From Diadema setosum (Eukaryota > Echinodermata > Echinoidea > Diadematoida > Diadematidae), in assembly GCA_033980235.1 (NCBI GenBank), contig CM067069.1, positions 1,794,755 through 1,858,754 on the forward strand: DNA of 64,000 bases, in the 5' to 3' direction. The translations under genes were made by a program, and so were the position numbers. The notes under the pieces are model-generated. The model searched no databases, had not been told where the DNA came from, and saw nothing but the letters and a program-made list of their open reading frames with translations. Shown here piece after piece: positions 28,633 to 42,418 of this stretch. How positions within the stretch are numbered: position 1 is the stretch's first letter; each line of letters starts with the position of its first letter.

Positions 28633-31600
28633 GGGGGGGGTAATAGATGGGAAGATAGATGGTTGGGTGTTTTTTTTTTCGTAGTGATTGTGCCTAGCAC
28701 TATCAAATCAGAGGCCTCTTGATAATCTGTTTAATTTTGATGAAGATTTAATTTCACATGTGTTGAAAGCAATCAACTGAGATGACACAATATATATTGC
28801 AAAATATGATTGCAAGCTGTGATACACACTCATACATGTAAGATGGTATAATGAGAAAGAAAATGAGAAAAAAAAATTAGAGAGAGAGAGAGATTAGGAT
28901 CGGGGACAAGATTATCATCAGCAACGACAGAGAGATTTATTACTCGCGATTACAACACTAGAAACAAGAGATAGAATATTAGATGTAGGCTTAAAGTCAT
29001 AGAATTTGAAAAATCTGATCAAAAAGAATTGCGAACAAGATTATCATCAGCTTTGACAGAAAACCATATCAGAAACAAATGCTGACAATATGAGTAAGAT
29101 GTATCATTGTTGCCTTTTATCCAGAGAACCATTCTTTAAATGTGACATGCACACCAGGCTATTCTCTAGCTAGAGAGGCTCATGTTTCTTATGCTGTAGT
29201 GAAGGAAATTTCCCAGTGTTGCAGTTATCAACACCAGGAAATGTCACCTGGGTGGGGTAGGATTTTTTTTTTTTTTTTTAAAGGACATGTTCACCTTCAT
29301 TAACATAAGGATTGAGAGAATGTAGCAATATTAGTAGAACACATCAGTGAAAGTTTGAGGAAAATCGGACAATCCGTTCAAAATTTACGAATTTTTGAAG
29401 TTTTTGTGCAGTCACCGCTGGATGAGAAGACTACTGCAGTGTATGATGTCACATGCGTACAGCAATATAAGGAAAATATAAAGAGAATTTCACAAAATTT
29501 CATCTTTTGAAAAAAGTACACATTCCCTTGACTCGTTACTGACATATGTTATGGGTAATATTATTCCCATTGCCTTTAGAAAGAGGCAAGTCAAGTGCTC
29601 TTTTATCATGCGAAAAAGTGAAAATATGTTGAATTTTTCTTTACATTTTCTTTATACTGTTGTACTCATATGACATCACATGCCTTAGTAGTCTCCTCAT
29701 CCAGCAGTTCCAGCACAAAATTTTTGAAAATTCATAACTTTTGCATCGATAGTCCAATTTTCCTCAAACTTTCACTGATGTGTTTTACTAATATTGCTGC
29801 ATTCTCTCAATCCTTATGTTTATGAAGGTGAACTTGTCCTTTAAGTTTTAAGTTAAGTTTTGACTCTAACTTCAAACTTCTTGTATACTTTTGCAATAAC
29901 AAAAGTTGTAGTTGTAGTTGATGGGAAAGAAATTTTTTTATATTGTCAAAAGTTTCATGCTAGGGACATTCAGTTCTCTATGTATTACCACATTTCCTGA
30001 TTCTGATGATTTGTGCATTTTTACTTATCTAAATTCATTTTTTTTTTGCATGCACAAAAAATACTGTTTCTCCTGTGATATCTACATATTCTTTTGGAGA
30101 TTTAAGTCAGTGTGTAGATTTCAAATTTCAGAAATGGATTTGATAAAGCTTGTGAATTCCACTATAGTGGGTATGTATACCTCTAAGTGATATTTCAACA
30201 CCAGCAGACAAATTTGCAACAGATGAAATTCAGGGTAAATGGTACAATGGAATGCATGCTGTGTCATGGGCAAGATAGCTGCCTCTTCCAACTGTGGTCA
30301 CAAGAGGGCAGCATTCAGTTTGTACCATAGCTGTCACTTCAAGTATGCTATCATTGGAGGTCTGTCTATCTCATATCTCTGGTCCAGACTGTTTTGCTCC
30401 ATCAAATATGTTACACAGCACTTTCTTATTTGCTTGCAATAAGAATATGATGATGATGAGGTATGATTTTTTTTCCATTTTTTTTTTTTTGTTTTTGTTT
30501 TTTGGTACTGGCTGTTTATACTTGGGAAGAAAAATCCACCCAAAGACATGTCAAGCATTATAATGCTGGAATGAGCATAGAAACAAAATTCCTAGGTAAA
30601 CTGAACTCAAATGGACATTGAAGATATTGGTGAGAACTGGTATGTGAAGCAGAAATAGAATAAAGAATGTTTTGAAAAACAGAGCAAAACAAACTTAGTG
30701 GGCAAGTGTGAATTTGCAGTTAATATCTATCTTTTTTGTTGTGAAATATGATCCAACAATTGGTCAAAGTCATTAAAATCTCTTTATTAAGTTAGCATTA
30801 GAGTGATAAAATCTTTAGGATGTATGGAATACTGTTTGATAGGCATAGAAAATTTGATTTTCAATCAATAAGAACTCCTCTCCACAGTCTTTGTTAAAAT
30901 ATAACCTAACTGATCTCTACAACTAGATGGCATACAACCAAAGCAACCGACAGTACTCCTGCTTTAATTGTGAAGTTGCTCTTGTGTTTGAGTAGTATGT
31001 CTCTATAAAACTGTTTATGTATCCATGCTGTTATTATTAAGCAGATAGGCATCCCGCTCTTGCATAATATCATTTCATTTCCTATACTTAGCAAGAAAAA
31101 AAAATATGGCAAGAAGATAATGGCGCAGGTACACTGTAGACCTACATAAAAATCAAGAAGTGTGCCTTACATACATTCAGCCATAGAGGGCAGTAGTCCA
31201 ATTTCAAAATGGATGTGATCAACCTTCTAAGGCTTGGAAACCTGTTGACTGTGATGCCCTGTTTCACATGAACAATTGCAAAATTGAGTTTGCTGGAGAA
31301 ATACTTGAATGAAAGAGAAAACAAAGAAATAAATTACCAAAGTGATGACAATGATGATGATGATGATGATGATGATGACAATACAAGTTATGACTATGTT
31401 TTTCTACTTTTTGTTTTTCTTTTACTATTCTTTGCAGTGATTGTGGTTGGCTGTGTCGTAGTGGCTATCATTTGTGTGGCAGTGGCCTTCTTCTGCTGGT
31501 ATAAGTAAGTACATTTTATAATTTGGTCTGTGATGATTGTTAGGACATTTTTTTTTATTTGTTCCTACAGGAGGAAATTTTGTTTCTTTGCAGTTTTCCT

Positions 31601-31739
31601 TTGTATCAATTTTACTCTTTCCCCCTCGCTATCTCCCTCTCTCTATTCATCTACCTACCTATCTATCTACATATCTATCTATCTATTCATCTACCTCTCT
31701 ACCTATCTATTTATCTGTCTACCTATCTATCTATTCATT

Positions 31740-31832
<93 letters not shown>

Positions 31833-34800
31833 GTTTTATCTATTTACCTATTTATCAATCTATCTATTCATCTATCTAGCTACCTACCTAGACATCTATA
31901 TACCTATCTATCTATCTGTCTATATATTTACCTATCTATCTATCTCTGTCTATCTTTCTATCTACAGTTGTATTTCCTCTGGTACTTAAACAGTGTAAAC
32001 CTGCCTGCACGGCTGACTTTGTGTCATGTAAGGTGTTCTCTTAACTTGTCATAATATGTTCTGTATTCCATCATAATTTACATTCTAAGTTTTTCATACA
32101 ATGTGTGAACAAGCTTTGTTTTCTCTCTCTCTCTGTTTTTCACTCTATGGGCATACTGAAGGCCACTTGTGCCTCACATCAGACAAGAAAGTGATATGAT
32201 TACGGCCTTGGAGGGAGATTTGACAGAATTGATGATCACTGGGGAGAAACAAAATAATAATAAGAGAATGACCAGTGGATTCTGGTCAGATTGAATGGGG
32301 CTGGAGTAGATTCTGGCACAGAACAAAAGATGGCAGAATGAGGCCACACCTTTTTGTCTGTGAGACATAGTGTCCAAATAATCATCGCTCTCCATGAAAT
32401 GTGTGAGGCAAACCTTGGGGCGGTGATTTTAAATCCTTGAAAGTGATAATTACAAAAAAAAAATGATTGGCTCAGTGGCATACACACTTGATATTTTCTT
32501 GTAGAGGGCTTGGATGGCAAATGCATTTTTTTTTTTTTTGGGGGGGGGGGAGGGAGTGGAGTGTGTTTGTGTGTAAAGTAAGTCATATTCTTCCTGTTAG
32601 TAGCATCGATCTTGGTTATTTTGTGTCATGTGTTCAAGTGAGAAGGTGTCAGTTTGTGCTGTTGTAGGTGAGGGGTCAGACTTTTGGCACACCCTTGCTG
32701 TAACCTAGTAACATAAATCTGTGACCTTTTTGATGAAGAGTAACATTTCTGTTTCGTAACACTCAATTAAAAGTTTGGTGTCGTGTGTAGATCATATACA
32801 CTGTACATGTAATGAATACAGTTTAATGAATAGGTCAACATTTTAATTCAAGCTTTCTATCAATTATTCTTGGCTTTGTGCCCAGAAGATCTCAATAGCT
32901 TTGAATCTAAGTTTGTGCTGAGCATTTTTTTTTCCTTTTGGGAGAAATAACTCTTGTCTCCTACCCCAACCTGCCCCGTCCCCCCTCAAAAAAATAAAAA
33001 TAAAAGAAGCAAACAAGCAACTGAAGTCTTGTGGACTTTACCAATTTCTGAAGCCTCTTTGTACAAAAGTTGTACAGCATGTTTAATATTGTTTCTGGTA
33101 TATATTTCACAATGGTTTTGTAGCTAATTTTGCAGGTAATTTAGTGATTTAATTCCATTTCATGAAAATAACAATGCACCAAAGTATGGCCCTCCCATAA
33201 AACAGAAGCATAGTGTATGATTATAGTCCAAGGTAAGAAATCATAAATTTTCTTCTTGAAATAGAGATATTACCTTTTCATTGCATACCTGTGAAAACAA
33301 GACTAATAGATAAATAGATAGATATAAGTAGATTAAGTAAATCTTCTTACAAGTTCCGTTTTGCAATAAGAGGTACAGGGGATTCAATGGGATAAGGAAG
33401 GCATAAAGGGGGTATATGGGAGGGGTACAGCAGGGAGTGTTTGGGATAGTGTGAGGTGAAGAATATATGTGACCTGCTTTTGAAGGATCCTCCAAAAGTT
33501 GCTGAAGACTGAGTCAAGAAATTCAAGTTTAAAGTCAGACCATCAAAATCGGTCAAAACCATTGACTTTCTGTTTTGGGCATAATTTTGTAGTCTAATGT
33601 TTCATCTATCATCTGCCGAAATTTTGAATTCAAATGGTCATAGGAAAGGAAAGAAATTAAAATTTTTCTTGGCCATGATTTTCCGAGTTCAAACGGAGCA
33701 GAAACGTGTCTGAAGATTTGGGTTTAGCGCCGCAGATAGAGTCTGCCCGTAGCAATGAGGGAATGATCTTATTGGTCAGTGCATGGCATCCTGGTTACTG
33801 ATTGGTTGTGGGTAGACTGCTGGTGCTAAGTTTGAATGAACATCATGAAGGTTGCTAGGACCATACCTTCTAACATCAAGAGGTGAAAACTATCTTACCT
33901 CCCCTTGATCACGATTGCGTCGGAAGGAAAACTTTGAAGGCGATTTTCTCAAAATGCTGATTTCCTCTGCCTGTATACATACTCCCATAAAATTGATATA
34001 TCCGCAACCGAATACTTTTACAAGTGGTGTTAGACTTATATGTGCAATTGAAGTGGAAGACTAAGGGAATAATGTGATGACATTCTCAGAAAATTGACCT
34101 CCCCGACTTTCGGATTCTTTTGTTGTAGCAAGTCACATATAGAAGCAGGTGTATGGGAGGGTTAGGGTAGGGAGTATTGGTGGTTGGACGGGGTAAGGAG
34201 TGTGGGGAAGGCGATAAAGAAGTTTGTTTTCCCGTCCCTCATTAAGGTGTTGTTCTGGTTTCATTCTTCTCGTTCTCATCGTCTGATATCAGATCGAAAT
34301 TGAAGCATTGTCCCCGGCAAACGATCTCATTCATTACCCTGTCCTGCCGGGCAAAGGCCTTGCAGATGTGCAGCGCTGCATTTCAGCGAAGAGGAGTCTG
34401 TTTCCATAATGAATACTGATTAGTTTCTCGGGGGCTGTGTCTGCGTGACTACAGGGCACACGTGATTATCAATTTGTGTCCCGTATTGTCTCATGCCGTG
34501 GGCCAATTTAATTTGTTTGACATTCTGTTTTGTGGGCTATGACGCAAACTGCCTCATTAATCATAATCCTCTCCTCCCTTTCCCCGATCAGTGTCAGTGT
34601 AAAGCTCTCTTGTATCTTTTCATGTAAACATCTCTGTCTTTTGCCTTTGTACCCAATTTTCTCTGTAACGTCCCACACTAAAGCTCATGGAAACATTTTG
34701 CTGTTGTCACATGCCTGTGCAAGTGACCATACATGAAATCATGGTGTTAGCAATAGCACTATGATACTTGTGTTAGTAGAAGGAGTGGCAGTGGTAGAAG

Positions 34801-36876
34801 TAGATGCAGGGGCTGTTTCACTATAACTGTACTATGATAGGTTCATATGTAGTTCCTGTACGTCAGCCTTTATATTATTAGTCACAGTAGTAGTATTAGT
34901 CATAATACTTATCATTTTACATTGTAAAACCTCACAGACCCGCTGTATTATATTGTTATACAGTCCTTCCTAGTAGAATGGTTCCTTGTCAGAAAATTAT
35001 ACATATGATCCAAGACCAAGAAAATGTGAATCTTCATGCCATTTGGGTGTATGCTTGCTGGAAGCTGTTAGTGCATTAGTCCTTCTGTTAGCTTGCATGC
35101 CATTATAGTGACAAAAACAATGCCAAGGCACATAAACTGTAATTGCCCAAAGAATGGAATATGATCCCTCTGTGGGGGCTACACGTAACTATACACATAT
35201 ATACTTGCAAACCTCATGCACCTTTCAATAGTTGTTGTTTTCTTGTATAGGCCAAAAAGTAGGCAGAATGGATGCATATACCAGGTGTGTGTTTATGCCC
35301 TGGTGTTATGCTATTTGGTTACCTGTCTGATCATGTGAGCAGAGGTAGTTAAATTTCATTTCACTGTTGAGGTTAATCCCAGCTCTGCATAGTTCATGTG
35401 TATTGAAAAAAGCAAGTGTTTTTGCTCCATCAACTCTCAAGTCACTTTGACTGGCATTGGTCTGGCTGTCAGCAGATTTGTCTTCATGTTTCTTTCAGTA
35501 TGAAACAACCGGAAAGAGTTTTACAGCAAGCTTAACTTTTTGTGATCCAGAATCCGTGCGGAACAATTTATTGAAATGAAGGAATTTGGACACTTTGCGG
35601 TTTCTATGAATCAGTGATTCTCATGCAATATGGGCTCTGAAGTTTCTTCAAGGTAAAAGACCTGAAATGCCTGTTGTATTGTTGCAGAATATTTTGTGAG
35701 AGCGGGTCTTGCAATGAGCAGAAATTCATACATCGTGGAATGATGTTAAAGATGGTAGTATTGCACTGCTAACTGATTAAAGGTTGGTTAACTAAACATG
35801 CTTGTAGCTACCATTGTATCATTTGTTTATGTTTTGTATTTGGGTCGTAAAGGGTGTGTGCATATCATTATGTTAGGCCTTTTGCAAGTTTATTCATTTG
35901 CCCAACCACTATCAACTTTGTGGTAGTTGTAACAACATTCTTCCCTCTTCTAATTTAAAAGAACAAACAACATAAACTGTTCCTTGTATAATAGATAAAC
36001 CATAGTTTTCAGCTGTACTTTGATACATTGAAGATTTCTACAGCAAAGTATATCTGTGAAATACTGTAAAAGTAATGATTTCTTTTTAATTCTTTGATTA
36101 GAATTAAGGGATTAATTAAGGAATGAATTTTGCATGTTTTTAATTCCACAGAATCAAGACATTTAATCAGTGGTGCACATAGCAAGCAAAGATTTTTGCT
36201 TGCTCTTATTTTCACACTATTTTGTTGTCGCGCAAAATACACAAAAATTTACAAACTTTTACAGTATCCTCTTGAAGCGAGTGTGTTGCTGTTTTCTTAC
36301 TCCTGGGCTTTTTGAGGGAGATGATTTTGGGAGGCAGAGAGTCTAAAATTGATTCATTCCACCATATCAGTGATATGACTGACCTGGTCCGTAAACACCA
36401 CTTAATTTGATAAAAGGTTTTTGCTCGAGTGATACTTAATTCCTTGAAGAATTTCAGCATGGAATGTCCTTTTTTTTTTTTTTTCTGTGTCAAAAAATTC
36501 CTTCAAATGTCATATTAGTAGCCTTCAATCAGATACAATGAACATTCCTTTTTTTTTCCTCCAAAGTGAAAGCACTGTGATTGCATAACTTCTGTGGTAT
36601 GAGGTTAGGAATCTAATGCATTTTCTTTGCTATGCCTATTTTTTTTTCAGTCATTCTGTTCTTTTATTCTCTCCCTCTATCACTATTTCCTCTCTTTATT
36701 TCTATGTCTGTCTGTCTGTCTGCTGTCTTTCTCTTTGTATAGTATGTATGCATGTACAATGTATGTAGGTGTGTGTATGTATATATACACATGTATGCAG
36801 CAAGATAAAGGGAGAGAGATAGATATACATGGTGTGTGATTATGATTTATCTCTTTCTTTCCTTTGCTTTTTGATC

Positions 36877-36909
<33 letters not shown>

Positions 36910-39900
36910 GTCTGTTTCTATGACTATGATGTGCGTGGCTTCCTGCAAATCTTTTTACTGCATGTGAGTTACAAGGCAGTAAAAGAAGAAACCTTTCAAC
37001 AAATGGGACTTGCGTCCCTGGATAGGAGAGAAGAGTGCATGTTTGCTGTGCCTCATTGCCTACCAAACAAAAAAGAGAAAGGTTTTATTTGCTGACTTAT
37101 TCTTCCTTGATCTGTTTATCTGGCTATCTTTTCAAGGCGTGTGTATACAGTGGACGTCTTTTTAAAGACTTTTGTGTCTTTGTGGCGGTATAAATAGAGA
37201 TTGTGCGAAGCGCTTATCATGGTCTTATTCATGCAGGCAAATTCTGTTCATAGAGCAAAGCATTTTTGGGTTGTTTGGTCCATCATGCAGAGGTGGTTAT
37301 TTCCATGCTCTTACAGATAACTGGAAAGAAAGCTGTTTTGGCTGCTTTGAACTATTTTATTTTCAAGAGCTATGTGATTACTTTGTATACCATCACCACA
37401 GCAGAGTCTGTCCCTGAATCATAGACAGAAAGGGTGTATCTGTGTTTTATTTCTCTGAGGGTGAAGAGAGATCGTCTTGAGAGATAAAGTCAAGCTGGCC
37501 TCCTTAAAAATAGCTCTTGAATGTTGGACTCCATAAGTGATCATCTTCGTCTTTCATGTGGCTCGACAGAAATGACGCGGAAAGCAATTCTTGGCAGCCA
37601 ATGAGACGTGGCAGAGAGGCCTAGATAATCATCATCTCGTCTCTGTGATTGCCGTCATCTGTTGGAGGATATCTTTTTTTCTTCCTGTCATTAATAGCCG
37701 GAGGAAAAATATGGAATGAGATGAACAGGTCGATCTTACCCCTCATACTGTTGATGACAGACCGATGCAACAGACATGGGCTCATGCTGTTGTATCTGTC
37801 AGCCGCCCATAGAGGGCGACAAACCTCAGCCTTCTCCAGTTTTAGCCGTTGATGAAACGAGTGAGCTGTAAGTTAAGATTGCCATTGCCATATGAATGTA
37901 GTGAGCTTCTAACTGAGATTGGTATATCAAATTCTCACTTGATCTTGCTTGCTGTATAATACCATCCGAGTATGATTTATTCATCATATTACAGAAGTCA
38001 TTTCATGTCAATACAATATTCATAAACTGCATTTGTTTGTAGATGTTTCTTTTGACTCATGCAAATGTTATCCACAGTTTCAAAGTCAGGATTATTTCAA
38101 GACTTTTCAGAACTTTTTGTACACTGCAGCAATTAATGCATGCAAACTATACATCAAGGGTTGAAGTGTATACCATGATTATAATATGAATGTAATGCAA
38201 TGAAATTCTGTATCAAAGTGAATGTCCACAAACCTATTCCAATACTATCTAGAGTATAATCTTCTTCATCATGATTGTAATTCATGTAAATGACTTTAAC
38301 CTGTTGAGTTTAACCACAAGTAGATGCTTCTGGCTCGGGAGTCTTAATGTCTCGCACCACAAACTCCTTTTCTTTCTCTTTTTCTTTTTGAAGAAAAAGC
38401 GAGGAGTACTGTACAAAGATATGGTAAGGTAACATTTTTTTTTTTTACAATTTGAAGATAAACTTAGCATGGACAGACAGAGCAAATCAGAAATGATTAA
38501 AAAAAAATAAGGACAGGTTGATTTGATTTGAATGGTGGTAAGCATCATTACAACAAGAAGAAAAGTGAGCAATATAAAACCTATTATCAATTTTAAAAAG
38601 TGAGTTGATGATGATTTGATTAGGAAGCAGCTCTTCCCTCGGTCATCTATTCTTGTACACACTAGACCTATCTTCAGTATAGATCTAACTGATGCAAACA
38701 CTACCCTCTAAGATTCTGTAACTTAAAAGCCTGCTTTTGTATTTTGGGGGGCAGTAAGTCTGGGTTTATGTGAGTGCATTGTCATTTAATGTGCATTATT
38801 GCTGTTCAACCTTTATGTGCGTAGCCAGGGTCTTTCTTCAGCATTCAGTACCAACAAAAAAATCCATCGAAACTTTGACCTAGCTATAAAGTCAGCTCTC
38901 ACTTTCAGGTGTAACAATATGCCTTAGTCCAATAGGATGGCCATGGTGACATTACAGTGAATAGGGGAATACAGTAAGCACTCTTCATAATTCGAGACAT
39001 AACCTGTGCCAAGTTAGAACTATGTTAGAATTATTTCTGTGATGCACAATTTTCTTGGCAAAGACTTGATAGGCTTTCAAATAAACATAACTTATAAGAG
39101 ACAAAAATAAATGTGCAGTGAGCTACTTTCCATAATTTAGAAAGTTGTCGATAGGAGAGTACCGGTAGTATTGCTGTACCTTCTAGGAAAACACAGGCCA
39201 TTATTTATGAAATCTTCAGCTGCTAAAGGGTTAACTCATGATTCTATGATGTGAAATTCCCTGTAAATAGTGTGATATCTAGGTTTGTTTGTTTTGTTGT
39301 TTGTTTGTTTTTTAATCAGAACATGGTGCACCCAAAGAAATGTTATGTATCAATGGTTTGTGTTTGGGACGCACCAAAACCCAGATATTACCAAATCACA
39401 TCTCAAGGGGTTCACATTACAGCTTTTGAGTAGCAAACATTGTTTTCTTTTTTGATAATCTGGTGTAACCTCCATCAACCGCAGTCTGTGCTGGGAGTAA
39501 AAAGACCAGCTTTCTGATTTTTAATTTTATGTGTTTCTGCTTCTTCTCTCCGTGAGATTGGTATCATTTGCAGCTGTAATAAGAGCAATAATTGGCTTTT
39601 CATCCTTGAATAGGGGAATTTAGAAAGAGATAACTCTCATATTAGCTTCTATTGTTAACTTCTATGTCATCCTCCACCCCCCATTGTCATTTTCCTTGAT
39701 TAAAATTTTCGATTAATTTTCTTGGATGGAGCGGGGACATTATGTGGTTCATCCTGACACGTCTGTGAGAAGAGTGAGAAAATATGACATAGCATAGAAT
39801 ATTGTTATAAACTCATTTATCACCAGGCAGAAAATATCATGGCTTGATGTGATTGCATTGTGTAAAGTTCATGAGCTGGAGGACATCCGGTATTGCTCAC

Positions 39901-41883
39901 TGTGAAAACGTAGCAATACCTAAGATGAAGCACACATGAAAAAGTAAGTTTTGATAGAAAAGCAATCTTCCCTGATTTGACAAGATGACTGATATTCTCA
40001 AAGAGGCATTCCACTTTAAGGATTTTGGGTGCTGTATTTGAGTGCACCAGCTTTTATATATTTTGCATTACTGGGATCCTCACTTTAAAGGGGTGGTATA
40101 GTTTTGGTTGAGATGGGGGCTCAGGTTTTAACTTCTTGCAAGATAATTAGAAACCAATTATAGGCAACATTTGAGAGCATACAATTCTGAGAGCGATTAA
40201 AATGTTACTTGATGAAAATCAGTTTTGAAATTGCTGAGATATCCAAAAACAAGTAGTTCCAATAGGACTGCTTTGTTTTGCTTGCTCATTTTTTCTTTTT
40301 CTTTTTTCTTTTTTTCAATGCTCGGGTGATAATATTGGCAGGGTCCCCTTGGTAAGCATGCTAACACTTATGAGGTTACTCTTAGAAAATGTAAAGGCAG
40401 TATCATATTTGGAAGTGATTATTAAATCATTATCACCACTATCATCATCACCATCATTATCATCATCATTATCACCATCACCATCATCATCGTCATCATC
40501 ATTATCATCATCATCATCATCATGGTCATCATCCTTATCATCACCATCATCATTGTCATCATCACCATCATCATCACCATCGTCACCATCATCATTATCA
40601 CCATCACCATCATCATCGTCATCATCGCCATCATCATTATCATCATCATCATCATCATGGTCATCATCATCATCATCGCCATCATCATTATCATCATCAT
40701 CATCATCATGGTCATCATCATTGCCATCATCATTATCATCATCAGCATCATTGTGGTCATCATCATAATCATCATCATCACTTTTATATATGAATGATGT
40801 GTGTATCAGTTTTCATTCTGTTGCCATGGATAAATGTGTGTTGAACCAAATGTGCCCAAGGTACAAGATGGCATGCATGTTGTACAGTGCATACATGCTG
40901 TCTGTGTGTTGTGTGGCAAGTGTGGAAGTGACTTCTGCAAAGCAGGTGTAATCTTCGGACAAATCAGGTGTGTGATTCGTAATTTGGTTAAAAAGTGCTG
41001 TGCCCCGACCCTACCAACATTAAATGATGAGGCAAGGACATTTTGTAGTAGCACTCCTGTGCAAAGACAGTGTAGGCTGAGGTGATTATTCAGAGCTTGT
41101 AGTTTCCAGAGAGTCTGACGCCTGTTTCCGTATCAAACCTTTAATGGTTATTATGTTGGGTGTGTGTAAAAATATAACATGTTTGTCAAACAACAACCAA
41201 AACAATTTCAAGGCATTCATTATAATTAGGGTGAGCAAAATATAGCTCATGGCCATTTGAGAACCGGAATACAGAAAAATTTATCAACACTACAATATGT
41301 TGCCATCATCAGAGATGGATTCTAAACCAAAAATGTTTTTGGCAAAGATTGATCTGACAGGAAGATATAAAATGTCGCAGCTTTATTGGAAAGTTCATAC
41401 TTCTCTGAGAGGTACTCTTGTAAATAGCATCTCCAGTTTTCACAGTTCAGTGCATGATATCACATTAAATAAGAATTCAAACCTCATTAATCACAGCCTC
41501 ATACACAGATGGTATCACTCTTTATAAGTATGCATACTATTTTTATTGTGCTCATAACAATAACATTCCTTTCTGAGAACAATTCCACACATATATTCTG
41601 GAAATGACAAACAAGTAATTTATGATGTTTTTTTGACCAGTACCAAGTCTGTGGAGATTCTGCATAACAGCACTAATTAGCACCATCAGATCTGTCATAT
41701 AATACATCGTGACATGTCAAAACTGCAAATATCCTAGTCTGTTCCCTCATTAGTGACTCTGAAAAGGTCTCTGAGGATGTTTGCATTCAATTTGTCTTCC
41801 CTCTTACTCTGAAATGCCAATTTGTTTATCTTGACTTCTTTCTGTCTGTCTGTCTGTCTGTAGTTTATTTTGTTCTCTCTCTC

Positions 41884-41920
<37 letters not shown>

Positions 41921-42080
41921 CACACACACACACACACATACACATACTATATTACACACTGGTAGATGTACATGCCTTTTCTCCCCCTCCCTCTCTCTAA
42001 CACACACACTCACATACACAAGTATATACTGTATATTTATATTTACACACAGTATATACTGTATATAATGAATATATGTA

Positions 42081-42173
<93 letters not shown>

Positions 42174-42387
42174 ATTTATACACATACACAGAGTTGTAAT
42201 TGTATGCTGTCTATATGCAAAAAAAAGGATCCACATATTCACATGGCCTTTCCCCTATATTGTTTTTTTCCCTTTTCCTTTTCCTGTATCTCTCATTCTA
42301 TCTCTCTTATCCTCTTGTAATCATTTTTTTCTCTCTCTCTAATCGTGCCCACCCCTTTCCTATTCCCCCTCCCTCTCTCTTTCCCTT

Positions 42388-42418
<31 letters not shown>

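Larger units (their letters stand above)
28550..31437 (+). other. npdc1: npdc1 intron 4 (2.9 kb)
   Basis: Donor GTAAGT, acceptor TTTGCAG. Contains a GT/G tract, a 567-bp foldback element and a GAT microsatellite just before exon 5. Nothing else recognised between 29.9 and 31.3 kb. Confidence 0.8.

Noticed and set aside
31530..32054. Long Tyr-Leu-Ser-Ile open frames
   Set aside because: Direct translation of the TATC microsatellite in several frames.
38282..38701. 139-codon minus-strand open frame with a hydrophobic stretch
   Set aside because: AT-rich intronic sequence with poly-A and poly-T giving Phe/Lys runs; no family motif.
40349..40797. Poly-Ser, poly-Met and poly-Ile open frames
   Set aside because: Products of the ATC microsatellite on both strands.
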